Shown here: in pieces, positions 11,240-24,087 of the stretch
How the letters are laid out: each line of letters starts with the position of its first letter
Position numbering within the stretch: position 1 is the first letter of the stretch
NCBI GenBank assembly: GCA_013350335.1
Contig: CM023540.1
Span: forward strand, 4,526,001-4,590,000
Length of the DNA: 64,000 nt
DNA from: Chimonanthus salicifolius
Taxonomy: Eukaryota; Streptophyta; Magnoliopsida; Laurales; Calycanthaceae
Direction of reading: 5' to 3'
The notes under the pieces: model-generated
The model's input: only the letters and a program-made list of their open reading frames with translations
Database searches by the model: none
Told to the model about the DNA's origin: nothing
Translations under genes and position numbers: made by a program

Positions 11240-12424
11240 ATTACAAATTTTTTTTACAAATGTTTATTAATTTTTAATTTAAAATTTTTCTTTGAAATTT
11301 GGATATAATTGTGATTTATTTTCAGATTGGATTCATGATCTTGATTTTATTCTTAGGAATTAATTTGAGCAGTATTGAATGTTGGTGATTTATTTTGGAA
11401 AAGTAGAAATAGTTTTTATTTTGACATAGAATTTTAATTTTAATTAGGTCTTTTTAATCTCTTTCCTAGTTGTAGAATTTTTTTTAGGAACCCGCATCTA
11501 GTTTAGGTCATGCACATTTTTCAGGGCTTTCACCAAAGTTTTGTGTTTGGTTTTGCAGGAAATTTTAATCGCGCGCTCTAAAAATTTTCTTGGAAAATGA
11601 ATGCTTGGTTAAGGTGAGTTCTAATTTTTTTTAATATTTTAAATTTTAGATCTCATGCATTCATATAGATTTTTTTTAGGGTTTCTTTCTTTTCTTTTAT
11701 TCTAATTAGTTATTGCTTGCATTAATAACATGTCCATGCATTATAAGTAGATTGTTTGATAATTGTTTTCATGTTGTCTTGTTAATTTAGGACTATATTC
11801 ACAATAACTTGAAAAATAAGATTAGTAAAATTGGTTCATGCATTTGCATAATAAAATCAATTTAGAAACCATTAGGTTAGTTTTAGGGTTTCATGCTCAT
11901 TAGGAACCTTTACAATCTAAATCAATTTTTGTAACCAATGAATAGTTTATCTTCAAGAATGGTGTCTAAGGCTAGTTTTGTCACCAAGGCATGAGGTCGA
12001 GCATGTCTAAGGATAAGCTGGGATGATAAGCAATCTGTGTTCCCCCACTTACGTGGGAACTTACCTGGCCATCTTGTGGTTAAACTCTCATTGGAGACTT
12101 AGATTATTTGGAGAGAAAATTAGGAGCATGGTCTAGTTTTTAGGATCCCTGTAGATCCCAATGAATTCGATTGCATTGGTACAATTCGAATCTTAGATTT
12201 TAGGCATTCTTTGTGTGAATTTACTTGAGCGTGATTGATCGTGTCTCTGTATGCATCATTGGTCACGTGACTCTACCAATCGCTTGGTTCGAGGTACACT
12301 TCCCGTCAGTACACAGATCATTGTGTCCGAAGCTCAGTCAAGGTCAGTCATAAACATAAACAATTCACCTTCATCACCACCCTCAACACCATCATCTTCT
12401 TCATCATCACCACCATCACCCAGC
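11240..12424 (+). other. Untranslated leader of gypsy element 1
   Basis: About 1.2 kb of T-rich sequence lies between the primer site and the gag start. No coding domain was seen. A Ser/Pro-rich frame runs just upstream of the assumed gag start (near 12360-12424) and could be part of gag if translation begins earlier. Confidence 0.55.
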
Positions 12425-13290
12425 ATGGCCGGAGAAAGAGTCGAAAAGAAAACCCTCCAAGACTACTTCTCGCCAGTCACAACCAATACACCACTAGGCA
12501 TAGTTGTTCCAGTAACTAGTGCAACCTTTGAACTCAAACCAGACATGTTACATCTTTTACCCACATTCCATGGACTTGATCGTGATGATCTTTACCTACA
12601 CGTTAAAGAATTCTTAGAGATCCGCACCACCATCAAACTTCAAGGAATCACTGATGAATCTAGTAAGCTTCGTTTATTTCCTTTTTCTCTCAAAGAAAGA
12701 TGAAATCATGTTTAAATTCTCTACCCACAAACTCCATCAGAACTTGGGATCAGTTGGTAAAAAAAAATTTCAATAAATTTTTCCCCATATCTAAAACTAA
12801 TGCCCCCAAGAAAGAAATTTAAAACTTTAATTAGAAAAATGGTGAACAATTTTGTGAGTCATGGGAAAGATTCAAAGACACATTGAGTAAATGCCCCCAC
12901 CATGGTTTTGAAACGTGGAGACTCGTGCAATTCTTTTATGATGGTTTAACCACATCGAACAGCACCATGGTCAAGTCTTTGAAGGGTGGGGAATTTTTAA
13001 AACTGACTGAGAACAACGGATGGAACTTTTTAGAAAGTTTAGCGAAAAACTCTCAGCAATGGGAGTTCCCAAAAGAAAAAAAAAAGAATTTGACACAAAC
13101 TTCAAAGAGAGGGGGTTTGTATGAAGTTAGTAGCGACTTTGATGTTAAGCTTGCAATTGCGAACCTAACGAAAAAAGTTGGCTCATTAGCGATGTTTTAC
13201 GTGATGAGTCAACCATTAGGACTAAATGAGGTTTATGCAATGTGTGCTAACCTAGGACACACTGTCAAAGCTGTCCTTCCCTAAGATCAA
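12425..13290 (+). pseudogene. gag of Athila-like gypsy element 1, frame-broken
   Basis: Gag would form the virus-like particle that packages element RNA. The frame from ATG 12425 reads a short basic N-terminus, then the plant gypsy gag core: FHGLDRDDLYLHVKEFLEI (near 12567-12625) and a second half with KCPHHGFETWRLVQFFYDGL (near 12892-12950) and WNFLESLAKNSQQWEF. The frame fails at 12701 where family members read on through a Trp-rich segment. It reopens in another phase after 12883 and stops at 13282. The gag core is recognisable, but the gene is not expressible as one protein. Confidence 0.85.
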
Positions 13291-13734
13291 TGGATGAGTG
13301 CTTAACCGAGCAGGCTAACACACTCAACAATCTTGGAAGACAGCAATGAACTCCATTCTCTGCCACATACAATCTTAATTGGCGAAATCATTCTAATTTC
13401 TCATGGCATCAAGATCAACCTTCTGTGAGTCAAGGACCCCCTCAATATCAAGCCCAACCATCGCAACCACCTCATCAGAATCAATCAAATCAATCCAATC
13501 CATCTCAACGTAAGCCTTCTTTGGAAGATACGTAGCAGTAGTTCATGCAATCCAACCAGCAGGCTATGCACAAGCTTGGAACATAGCTTGGGTAGTTAGC
13601 CACTGCGAGGAGATAGGGAGAAAGGCAAATTCCCTAGTCAACCTATCCCAAATCTGAAGGGACAGTATGAAGTTTCATCCTCCAATGCTAAATCGATTAC
13701 TACCCTAAGACTAGGGAGACAGATAGACAATAGA

Positions 13735-14500
13735 GTGGAAATGCCTAGACAATCGGGCGATCAAATTATTGGTCAACCAAAGCATTCCGAGGACCCACCT
13801 AGTCCTCCATTTGTTCAAAATACATCGGAAAGTCCTGCTAAAAATAGTTTTGTGTCTAAAGATCCGTACCCTCAGATGTTAGCCAATCTTAGAAAAGAAG
13901 TACCCTATAGTGACATATTAGAGGTATTTAGACACGTCAGTATCAACATACCTCTACTTGATTCTATAAATCAAGTACCCTCTTATGCAAAATTTCTGAA
14001 AGACCTTTATACTAAGAAAAAGAAAACGCATGTCTTCAGAAAAAACATTTTTAGCAGAGAACACCAGTGCACTCCTCCAACAACCATTTTATATCAAACA
14101 TAAGGACCCTGGGTACCCAACCATTTCATGACCATTGGTACATACATAATTGACAGGGCCTTGTTAGATCTTGGAGCCAGTGTCAGCCTACTGCCATACT
14201 CTGTCTATGAGCAGTTAAGGTTAGGAACAATAAAACCCACCCTATCACACTTCAGTTAGTTGATCGCTCTTTGAAAATCTCGAGAGGTGTGGTAGAGGAA
14301 GTTCTTGTCAAAGTTGACAAATTCTATTTCCTAGTAGATTTTGTTGTGCTGGATACCTAGCATAGGTAGAACGAAGTGGGAACATCTCGGTTATTCTTGG
14401 ACGACCATTTTTGGCCATCGCTAAGGCTGTTATCAATTGCCAAAATGGTATGCTTAGATTGTCATTCAGAAATCTGACAACAAAACTCAATGTTTTTAAC
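13735..14500 (+). pseudogene. Retropepsin-like protease region of gypsy element 1
   Basis: The region carries an N-terminal linker (YAKFLKDLYTKKKKTHV, near 13984-14035), then the aspartic protease with LLDLGASVSLLPYSVYEQL (near 14163-14220). The Athila-type plant clade uses DLGAS in place of the classical DTGA. Later blocks (LGRPFLA-like, then NCQNGMLRLSF near 14433-14468) close the domain. Frame changes and stops near 14100, 14260 and 14360 inactivate it. Confidence 0.82.
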
Positions 14501-14639
14501 TTGTGTAAGAAACCTCCATGTACAGATGACTTGTACGAGGTTGACGTTATTCAGAGTTTTGTTGAAGAATATTTTTTCACTTTATTTGTGACGACCCATT
14601 TGAGAAATCTCTATCCATTTTTAGCACATATTTCAATGA

Positions 14640-16378
14640 AAATGGTGAGCAAGAGGTGAACGCTCTACTGAATGAAGTTTCATATGTTGATAGAGCAAGG
14701 AAATTCGAAACTCTCCCTGTCAGTCAATCTGTACCGGTCCCTTATCTCAAGAAGCCACCAAAACTTGAACTTATACCACTGCTTGAAAACTTGAAATATT
14801 CTTATCTGGGACCATTCGATACCCTACCAGTCATTAAAGTTTCTGATTTAATTTCTGAACAAGAGTCTAGACTTCTCGCTGTTTTGAGAGAACACCGAGA
14901 AGCTATATGATGGTCCATTGTCGATCTCAAAGGAATTAGCCCCTATGTGGTCATGCACAAAATTCACTTGGAAGAGAATTCCAAGACATCTAGAGAACCA
15001 CAGAGACGACTAAATCCGGTAATGCAAGAAGTGGGGAAAACTAAAATTTTAAAACTTCTCGAGGCGGTTATCATCTACCCGATCTTTGACAGTACATGGG
15101 TAAGTCCAATACAGGTTGTACCTAAGAAGTCAGGTGTGATACTAGTAAAAAATGAGGATAATGAGTTATTGGCAAACGGGCTGGAGAGTTTGTATTGACT
15201 ACCGTATACTGAACACTGCTAATCGAAAGGATCACTTCCCTTTCCCCTTTATTGATTAGATGCTTGAGCGTTTACCCGGTCATGCATACTATTGTTTCCT
15301 TGATGTTTATTCCGGTTATAACCAAATCTATGTCGCTCATGAGGTTTAGGAGAAGACCACATTCACATGTCCATTCGGTACATTTTTCTATCGTCGTATG
15401 CTTTTTGGGCTGTGTAATGCACCTGCTACCTTTCGGCAGTGCATGATCAACATCTTTTCTGACATGGTCGAACGTTTCCTAGAAGTTTTGATGGATGACT
15501 TGTCCGTATTTGGATTTACCTTGGACCAATGCTTGCATCATCTGACTCTTGTCTTAGTCAGATGTAAAGAAAAGAACCTAGCATTAAATTAAGAAAAATG
15601 CCATTTCATGGTAAAACAGGGAATAGTCCTGGGGCACATCATATCAGAAAAAGGAATCGAGGTAGATAAAGCTAAGGTCAACTTGATCTCTAATCTGCCT
15701 AAACCTCTAACTGTGAAAGAGATCAGGTCCTTCCTAGGTCATGATGGATTTTACAGAAGATTTATTAAAAATTTCAGTGAAATGTCTAGACCTCTCTGTA
15801 GACTCCTGACCAAGGATGCTGTCTTCAATTTTGATGAGAAGTATGTTACAACCTTTGAAAAATTGAAAAATGCTTTGACCTCCGCTCCAATCATATAGCC
15901 ACCTGATTGGTCTGTACCCTTCAAAATCGTGTGTGATGCCTCAAACTATGTCGTGGGAGTAGTTTTAGGTCAAAGAGTTAATAAATTACCCCACGTTATC
16001 TACTACGCCAGTAAAACCTTGAACGATGCGTAACTCCATTATTCCATTACAGAAAAGGATTTGCTGTCTGTAGTTTTTGCTCTAGATAAATTTCGTGCTT
16101 ACCTCGTAGGTTCAAAAATCCTTATCTAATCTGATCATGTAGCACTTAAATATCTTTTTTCCAAGAAAGATGCTAAGTCATGCTTGATCAGATGGATACT
16201 CTTGCTACAAGAATTTGATATAAAAATCCAAGACAAGAAAGGTTCCGAAAATGTGGTAGCAGATCACTTGTCTAGACTGGTAACTGAATTCACTAATGAC
16301 ACTCCTCCTATTAATGAGTCCTTCCCTAATGAGAAACTCATGTCAATCTTCAAGTACCATGGTTTGAAGACATTGTGA
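14640..16378 (+). pseudogene. Reverse transcriptase and RNase H of gypsy element 1
   Basis: RT begins after a linker (KPPKLELIPLLENLKYSYLG) and includes STWVSPIQVVPKKSG (near 15093-15137), CIDYRILNTANRKDHFPFPF and LFGLCNAPATFRQCM. The catalytic block is LMDDLSVFG (near 15488-15514), with the Asp-Asp pair retained. A connecting block follows (EKCHFMVKQGIVLGHIISEKG, near 15594-15655). RNase H is marked by VCDASNYVVGVVLGQR (near 15931-15978), YASKTLNDA and EKDLLSVVFALDKFRAYLVG. Stops at 14908, 15256, 15590, 15896, 16030 and 16127 and several frame changes show long decay. The domain order protease-RT-RNase H-integrase is that of Ty3/gypsy. Confidence 0.92.
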
Positions 16379-16670
16379 ACTATCTTGTCACTAGTCAATT
16401 GCCTCCACATTGGACTAAGCAAGATAAGTCAAATTTCTGATAGAGGTCCGAAAATTCATCTGGGATGACCCATATTTGTTCAAACATTGTGAGGACCAAG
16501 TCACTCGTCGTTGTGTTCCAGAAGAAGAGCAACGCAGTGTCATTAGTTTTTTTCATGATCAGGCTTGTGGAAGGCATTTCAGTGCCAGAAAAACCATTGC
16601 AAAGATTTTGTAGTGTGGATTTTATTGGCCCTCCATGTTCAGAGATACCCATACCTATTTTGTAGTTTGT
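16379..16670 (+). pseudogene. Integrase of gypsy element 1, part 1 (zinc-binding N-terminus)
   Basis: One frame reads IWDDPYLFKHCEDQVTRRCV and HDQACGRHFSARKTIAKIL, the integrase zinc-binding region just after RNase H. It stops because solo LTR 2 is inserted after 16670. The last five bases (TTTGT, 16666-16670) are the target duplication. Confidence 0.85.
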
Positions 16671-17109
16671 TGTAATACCTCGGAAATTTTAAATCAATGA
16701 ATATATGGATATTATTTATTTTAATGATGGAAATTGGGAATTTTAATGGAATAAATGTTAAGTGGATCAAAATTTGGGCAAAGGCCCAAGTATGGTCCAA
16801 TGGACCATGGGTTGGATGAAATTCATTTAATTGGTCAATAATGATTAATTGGGTCAAGAATGGTCAAATTGGATTAAATACCCATTTGGGACCCAATGGG
16901 TCAAGATAGTTAAACTCTAAGGTAAATGGATAGGAGGGAATTTAATTGGGCCATGGGCCCAATGGTGATCCAATAAGTGGGAACGGATGGAATGGGCTTA
17001 AATCACCTAAATTAATGATAATATGATCAAGGTGACATGGCCAATTGGGACCCACCTCCACCTCACCAAGTGAGGTGGCATGTGGGCCAAGGATTGGTGG
17101 GGCCGGCCA

Positions 17110-17134
17110 CCATGGTTGACTTGGTCAACCATGG
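17110..17134. promoter_or_regulatory. Perfect hairpin of two inverted W-boxes in solo LTR 2
   Basis: CCATGGTTGAC (17110-17120), a TTG loop, then the exact reverse complement (17124-17134). Each arm contains TTGAC, the core bound by WRKY transcription factors. Further GTCAA copies follow near 17225-17270. Confidence 0.6.
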
Positions 17135-18036
17135 GTGGATTTCATAGAGGAAATTTAATGGAATTAAATTAAATGGGAACTAATTAGCTTAAGTTAATGA
17201 TTCAATTAAATTAAATACTTAGGGTAGTCAAGTTGGTCAAGGGGGAGTCAAAGAGACAAGTCAAGGGGTGGTTTCATCTCCTTGAAACCACCCAAAGAAA
17301 CACAAACCACCCAAACAAACACAAAATAAACCATGTGCTTAAGTGGTGGTTTTATCTTAACCACCACCACTAAACACATTAACCCATGTGTGGTAGGCGG
17401 GGGACCTAATGATGGAGTTTAGCAACCAAATGAGATAATTGTTATCTCATTCTTCAACCCCTCTTCCATCACACGATCTCCCTCTCTTGCTTCATTTCAA
17501 AACCGTCACCTACATCCAACAAGAGAAGAAAAAGAAGAAAACTAAGAAGAGAAGAAAGAAGTGCAAGTAAGAGCCACCACTTCAAGACCAAGGAGGCTAG
17601 GCATTTTTCCCATCCTCTCCTCTCTTCCCTCTCTCAAATCTAACCCTACCTTAGCCAAACCCAAACCTTGGAGACTCCATCTTGATCAAGCATCTTAACC
17701 CAAAGATCAAGGAGAAGAAGCGAAGAGAAGGCTAAGGAGATCAAGAGGAGAAAGAAAAGTCGGAGGAGTCGTCAGATTGTAAGTAATTCTTAAACAAGAA
17801 TTCTACATTTTTTTTAGGGTTAAGAAGAGATTATGGAATCCATTTCTTGGATTTGGTGGTGGCCAAAACATCATAGGCCTTGGACCTCAAATCCATCCAA
17901 TGGAAGGATGAGAAATGGACAAAATGGGCAAACCCTAAATGGGTAAATTAGATTAAGAAAAATAAATGGATTAAGGATATTATGTAGTTAATTTGATTAA
18001 GCATGGATGTATATGTTTTTGGAATCATGGGCCATA

Positions 18037-19127
18037 GGGTTCGGCCATGTAGTATGGCCGAACCCCATGGTAAGTAAATTGTGATTTTTAGGGTTTTAAA
18101 GAATGGAAGACATGGAGGGTGATTAATGATTTTTAAGGTTTTTTTTTAAATGATTAAAAGTTGGTGATTTTTAAAGGAGTTTTACATAAGAAAAATCATG
18201 GAAGGATGATTTGTAACTTTAGGGTTAATGATAAAATGTGGTGATATTCTTAAAGGGGTTTTAAATGAGGAAATGCATGGGAGATATGAATGATGTTAAT
18301 GACCTCAAGAATGGTAGATGGGGATGAACCCTATGTTGATGTGTTGGTAATGTAATGGGTGTGAAATATGGAAATGGATGGAGAAGAGTGATAATTTTTA
18401 AATGGACTTTAAGTAGAGTAAATAATGTTTTAAAGGGATGGAAGTAATGGGAAAGCATAGACCATGGGTTCGGCCATGGTACATGGTCGAACCCCATTGG
18501 AAAATTTTGATGGACTAAGTATTTTAGAACCATGGAAAATAAATGGGGAATGTAGCTAAATTGATGGACTCAAAATATATTTAATGTTGATCAAAAGGAG
18601 TGATTTAAATGCATAATGTAAAACCCTTCATCGGAGGGCTTATGGTGGATTCAAATGTGTAACAAAGGTCCAAGAAAATGGGAAAAAGACATCATGGGTT
18701 CGGCCATGGTGTATGGCCGAACCCATGACCCACTTGTAGGTCATTCTATGGGCTAAAATTAGATTTGTATGTGATTAAATTAATGGAAATGAGGCTAAGT
18801 TGAGGGCTGATTTTTGATAATCTTGTAACATAGTTAATGGTCATTAATGGATCTAAGTGGATGGATCACTTATGGACTTAATTATGCATGGATTAAATGA
18901 ATGATTAATCATGGAAAGGAAGAGTGGCAAAATGGTAAATATTGGCCAAATTCAAGAACCCCATGGGGGATGAACTTGGACTTAGACATTTTTATGATGA
19001 CCTTAGGTGTAATCTATGAAACCTTGGGTGGCTGGATTTTAAACTCACAAATTAAAATAATGAATGGATTAAATGGGACCCACAAACCTAGTTAGTGAGG
19101 TTCGGCCATGGTGTATGGCCGAACCCC
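18037..19127. repeat. Hairpin-motif array in solo LTR 2 (4 copies)
   Basis: Copies lie at 18037-18066, 18466-18495, 18696-18724 and 19098-19127. Each has the form GGTTCGGCCA, a loop of about 8-9 bases (e.g. TGGTGTA), then TGGCCGAACC; the second copy has one stem change (TGGTCGAACC). The sequence between copies is not conserved at the same level. Confidence 0.9.
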
Positions 19128-19521
19128 ACTAAGGTATGATTTGTGGCTTAAAACTGGTTAAAAACCTAGACTGATTATTAATATGTAATAAGGTATCTGA
19201 CGTCGCAAGCGGTACGCGATCGGCGACCGGATTCGTAAACGAAAACGCAAAGGGACGCTAGTCGGTATTCGGTAGGATTCCTACCTTTTTGTAAGCCGTG
19301 GATTATGTGTTATATGTTGGCTTCTTTAAATTTATTCTGATAATTATGTGATTGGTATTATGATGGGTTTTAAGGTTATGAATTATATGTTAATACTATG
19401 AGTTTTATTTTAATGTTATGCATTATATGTTAAGGTTATGTATCATATATTAAGGTTATGAACTATATATATTACATAGCATAATGCACTTACATGCATG
19501 GCATGGGCAGGAAAATAAAGA

Positions 19522-19713
19522 AACCGGAGTCCATACTCAGTCGGGGCGACCGAGAAGCAAACATGGGGATAGCTTGATATGCTATAACCGGAGTCCATGC
19601 TCCTTCGGGGCGATTGAGAAGCAAAATGGGGATAGCTTGATATGCTATAACCGGAGTCCATGCTCCGTCGGGGCGACCGAGAAGCAAACATGGGGATAGC
19701 TTGATATGCTATA
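19522..19713 (+). repeat. Three ~64-bp tandem units in solo LTR 2
   Basis: Units begin at 19522, 19586 and 19649 with AACCGGAGTCCAT and contain CGGGGCGA(C/T)(C/T)GAGAAGCAAA and GGGGATAGCTTGATATGCTAT. Confidence 0.88.
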
Positions 19714-19934
19714 ACCCCCGCTTTAATGTTTATTTTCCGCAAGCTTGCTTCTACGTGTGAACCGTCCTTCGTGGACTTAGTTCCACGCACATGTAGGGTT
19801 GGCCAGTTAAGGGTTGGGCTTTAGAAGCTCGGACTTAACTCGCGTCGTGACGTCCCGCGCCTTTGTCACTCTTCATTTAAAAAAAAATAAAAAAAATAGA
19901 CTCTGATTTTCGGTGAAAAGGGGCGGGCGTTACA

Positions 19935-20471
19935 TTTGTCTCGCAGAAATATAATGCCACTAAACCCAATCTTACCAGTCGAACTTTTTGATGTTTGGGG
20001 CAGCGATATCATGGGGCCATTTTCTAATTCTTTTGGTCATCTTTATATCCTCGTAGGAGTCGACCACGTCAGCATGTGGGTCGAAACGATGGCATGCAAA
20101 ACCAATGATCACAATGTTTTCATCCACTTCATCAAAGAAAACATCTTCTCTAGATTTGGAATTCACGTATCATCATAAGTGACGGGGGAAACACTTTTGT
20201 AACCACCCATTCAATAAACTGTTAAAATCATATGGGGTGTTACATAAAGTTGCTACTACTTATCACTTGCAAACCAGTCGTCAAGTGGAAATTTTGAATA
20301 GAGAGATTAAACACATTCTTGAGAAGACAGTCAATTCCAGCAGGAAAGACTGGTCTTCCAAACACACTGATGCACTATGGGCATATCGAACTGCTTTTAA
20401 AAGGTCCATAGGTATGGCACCCTACAGATTGATTTATGGGAAAGCCTGTGATATGCTAGTAGAGTTAAAGC
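19935..20471 (+). pseudogene. Integrase of gypsy element 1, part 2 (catalytic core)
   Basis: The integrase resumes after solo LTR 2 with FDVWGSDIMGPFSNSFG (first catalytic Asp), YILVGVDHVSMWVETMACKT and HFIKENIFSRFGI. Then follow the degraded second Asp region and [22 protein letters not shown]; its Glu corresponds to the third acidic residue. The [21 protein letters not shown] block follows. There is a stop at 20176 and a frame change near 20230. Solo LTR 3 cuts it at 20472; AAAGC at 20467-20471 is the target duplication. Confidence 0.88.
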
Positions 20472-23400
20472 TGTGACACCCCAATTTCTCAATGAAGTGG
20501 ATAATTACGAAAATGCCCCTGATGTGTTAAATTAATTATTTTGTGATGATAAGTAAGGAAATGGTGGGGCCCATTGCTCAAATTAAGATCATATGAGCAC
20601 ATTAAGAATGTCAAGTTTGATTGGATGGGTAATGAACATCAATTGGGTCGAAAATGGCTAAATGGGTCAAAGGGCCCAATTGGACCCAATAAGTCAAAAT
20701 AGATGATTTGACCATTGTGTAAGCTCACATTAAATGGGGATAAGCTGATTTGATTGGAAATCAAGTGGAGTAAAAATGGGTAGGCCTGATGCACATGTGA
20801 AAACCAATTACAAATGACCAAAATACCCATAATTGGGTCATGGAGTCAAAAACGGGTCAAGAAGCTAAAGGGGGGCCCAACGGGTCGGGTTGACTTTGTT
20901 GACCACAGCCGACCGTGTGGGCCCACAAATGAGTTCAATGGTGAGTTAAATCAGGTTAAGTGGAACTGATTTTATTTAATTTGAATTAAGAATTAGTTGA
21001 CTCAATTACATTAAATGATTGTCAATTAATGAGGTGAGTTGGACATGTGAGTTGGACATGTGAGTTGGACATGTAAGTTGGGTGAGTCAAAATGGAAATT
21101 AATGGGACTGTAAATCAGTGAGTTCAGAGGGAATAGGAGTAGTTTGCCTCAGTCTTAACCACCAAAACAAGTCCCACACGTTGGGGACTTGTTGGGGTGA
21201 TTTCCATGTTAAATTTTAAATGAAACACATGGAAATGGGAGGTGTTGCTTGGGGAGTTGAAAGGCTGCATAGGCAGGTACCAAGGGGTGCCTTGGATAGC
21301 ACCCAAGACCCATCGTTTTTGGTAAGAATTGATGAGGGAATGGAGGGGTCTTGGGGGCTGAAGTACTAAAAAAAAATCACCAAGGTTGGTCGATTTTTGT
21401 CATTGCAAACCCAAGATTTTCCCATCTCTCTCTCCCTCTCTCCAAATCGTTTTTCCTAGCTGGAACATCAGAGGTGTTTGTACCAGTAGATCAAGCACAA
21501 AACAGTAAAAGAAAGGAAGAAATAAAAGGGAGAAACCAAGGACCAAAGGCAAAGAGAAAGATTGGAAGTTTGGTAAGTATTTATATGTTATTTTGGTTTA
21601 ATAACATGGAGCAAATGGGATGTGTATTGGGCCATGGTTATGGCCGAATACACCAAGGTTTTAACCTTGATTAATAGAGGTTTAAAAATGGTAAAAATAA
21701 CCATTGGGTTCAGCCACCATGGAGGGCCGAACCCCATGTAATAGATTGGTTGGTTTTCATGTTTTGAAACATGGAAACCATGGAGTTTTATGGACTGTTT
21801 TTAGATGATTTAAAGTGTATGTTTTAAAAAGGTTAAAACATAAATAAGGAAGTTTGATTTAGACCTAGATGAATGATTAAGAAATTCAAAACCAAAGGTC
21901 ATAGGGTTCGGCCACCATGGAGGGCCGAACCCCATGCAAATGATGGTTTGGTTTTGATGTGTTTGAAACATGGAAACCACAGAGTTTTGGTGGACTGTTT
22001 TTAAGTTTTATTTAAGATTCAAATGCATGTTTTAGAAAGGGTTAAAAACATGGATCTGAATGACATAAGGACTGAAGGTATCATGGGTCTAAAACAATGA
22101 TTTAAAACTGATGAAATGGACCATTTGGATCGGCCATCTTGGATGGCCGAATCCCATGAGGTGTTATGGTTATTTAGACAAAGTGATGAATTTATTGGAT
22201 GGTTTTGAGAGGTAAAAATGCAGCAATGATGTACTGATTTTTATATGAATAAGTGATACCTAAAACATGTTTGAAAGACCAAAACATGGACATAGGGTTC
22301 GGCCACCTTGGATGGCCGAACCCCATGTAAGTAGTTGATGATTTTGATGAGTTTAAAACCATACAAAATATGGTGTTTGATGTGATTTGGTGAAGTTTAA
22401 TTTACTGTTTTGGTGGATGTTTATGCGGGCGAAACATGTATAATTCATGGTTGAGTTAGCATGATTAAACCATGAATAATCATGGTGATGATTGGATCAA
22501 GTGAACCCTAGGGTTCAGCTATGAGTATGGCTGAACCGCATGGGGCTGTTTTGAAATAAATGGGCTGTTTTGGATGGGAGTTTATGGTTGTTTTAATTAA
22601 GGAATCATACATGATAAGTTATGGACTATGTGTAAGAAAATAATAAACCATTGATGATGATGGATTATGGATAAAAATCTATAGGATGAGGTTCGGCCAT
22701 GTGGCATGGCCAAACCCCATCAATGAGTATTTGATAGAATTGGGTTAAGTAAATGGGATTAAAGGTGATGAATGAAGAACCCAAATTAAAAAGGTGAGGT
22801 TCGGCCAAGTTGTATGGCCGAACCCCACTAAGTTGGTTTAGATATGGTTAAACTAAAAGGTTAGCCTAAATGGCATAAAAGTAATTATTGATGGAATGAT
22901 CAATGATGGAAATGATCATAGGGTTGGATGTACGGACACGAACCCCACATAGTATTTTTTGGGAAATTGACTAAGTTGGAACTACATGATAAACGTTTGG
23001 TTTGATGCTATTTAAATAGGGTATCCAGACTTGCGTATACGGCATACGAGTCGTGATCGGCTGACGATTAAGAGAGCTCAAGTACTGAAGTGAATCTTCA
23101 GTAGGTTTCCTACCTACTTGTAACCACTTTACACCTGTTTTCATGAAGGGTTTATGAGTTATTGACATACTATTATTTACCATAGTTTGAATGATGAATT
23201 ATGCATTTACAAATGGCATACAAAGCATTGGCATCTCATGCATGGACATGGGATGACGACTGAGGTTCTACAGTGTTGCAATTATGAGTTACGTCCTCCT
23301 TAGGCGATGAGAGTCCCGCCAGGAGGAGTAACATGATGATCATAGTCACGTTGGTCTCCTTAGGCGATGAGAGTCCCGATATGAATCAACTCAATGATGA

Positions 23401-24087
23401 AGAGATGGAAGTGTATTGTGATTTACCTTGACGGTGCGAGGCACGTCAAGAGATGGCTATGAATGTACATGAAGGGAGAGACTCATTGCATGTGCATACT
23501 TCATAGCATTGTTTTACCTGTTTTTGATGATCATGTAATATGATATATATGCATGTTTTATATGCTAACATGTGGTAGCCCTGATTCGGGAACCTACTGG
23601 GCGCGTTGATCTAACGCCCTAATTCTATCCTCAGAGGAGAATGCAGGTACAAGGAAAGGGAAAGAGAAGGTCATTGACCGGGAGGGGAGCCAAGCCTAAG
23701 TGCTTGAATGATGAACAGGATTACTTATCTATTGTCATTTGAATTATATTTTGATGGACATGTAATAAGTTAATACTTGCTATGGTTTGATTAGACTATT
23801 AACTATGGATGGTTGTTTATCGTAATTATCATTTGGGACTGTTACTTCCTATCTTTTCATATTATTTCCGCAGTTAATCTAGTTTATTCCGCATGTTGTT
23901 GTTAGTTCCATGTGTGATTCGTTATCATGGTCTAGTCCATGTACACATGGGTGGCCAGTTAAGGTTCAGACTTAAGTAGTCTGAACTTAACTCGTGTCGT
24001 GACGCCGCCCGCTCTCTTTCGATGTTTTATTATTATTAAAAAAATAAATTAGACTCTGATATTTCTCGGAGAGGGCGGGGCGTTACA
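20472..24087 (+). mobile_element. Solo LTR 3 (hairpin-array family), inserted in the gypsy 1 integrase
   Basis: This 3616-bp LTR runs from TGTGACACCCC to GGGGCGTTACA, with perfect AAAGC target duplications at 20467-20471 and 24088-24092. It has three 16-bp tandem TGAGTTGGACATG units (21033-21081) and a splice-donor-like TTTGGTAAGTATT near 21568. A hairpin array lies between 21706 and 22947. A duplicated CTCCTTAGGCGATGAGAGTCCCG follows near 23296 and 23356. The acceptor-like block is CCTACTGGGC...TCTAACGCCCTAATTCTATCCTCAG (near 23592-23633), and the tail is shared with solo LTRs 2, 5 and 6. There is no coding capacity. Confidence 0.9.
21706..22947. repeat. Hairpin-motif array in solo LTR 3 (about 8 copies)
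   Basis: Copies lie near 21706-21734, 21904-21933, 22127-22155, 22295-22324, 22511-22539, 22689-22718 and 22798-22827, with a decayed one near 22919-22947. A further partial copy lies near 21628-21650. Spacing is about 110-220 bp. Several copies carry compensatory-looking stem changes, for example GGATCGGCCA with TGGCCGAATCC at 22127-22155 and GGTTCAGC with GCTGAACC at 22511-22539. Confidence 0.9.

Larger units (their letters stand above)
16671..19934 (+). mobile_element. Solo LTR 2 (hairpin-array family), inserted in the gypsy 1 integrase
   Basis: This 3264-bp LTR runs from TGTAATACCTCGG to GGCGGGCGTTACA, with perfect TTTGT target duplications at 16666-16670 and 19935-19939. It has no internal region, so it is a solo LTR. 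Layout: inverted W-box hairpins near 17110, a purine-rich leader (17510-17775), a splice-donor-like ATTGTAAGT near 17777, and four hairpin motifs between 18037 and 19127. Further on come GGTAGGATTCCTACC (19271-19285), three 64-bp tandem units (19522-19713) and a conserved tail with GTGGACTTAGTTCCACGCACATG. Unlike the related LTRs it lacks the acceptor-like CTACTGGGC...CTAAC block. Confidence 0.9.

Noticed and set aside
22971..23183. 70-codon minus-strand frame in solo LTR 3
   Set aside because: Lies in LTR sequence after the hairpin array; no domain, no conservation with sister LTRs visible.
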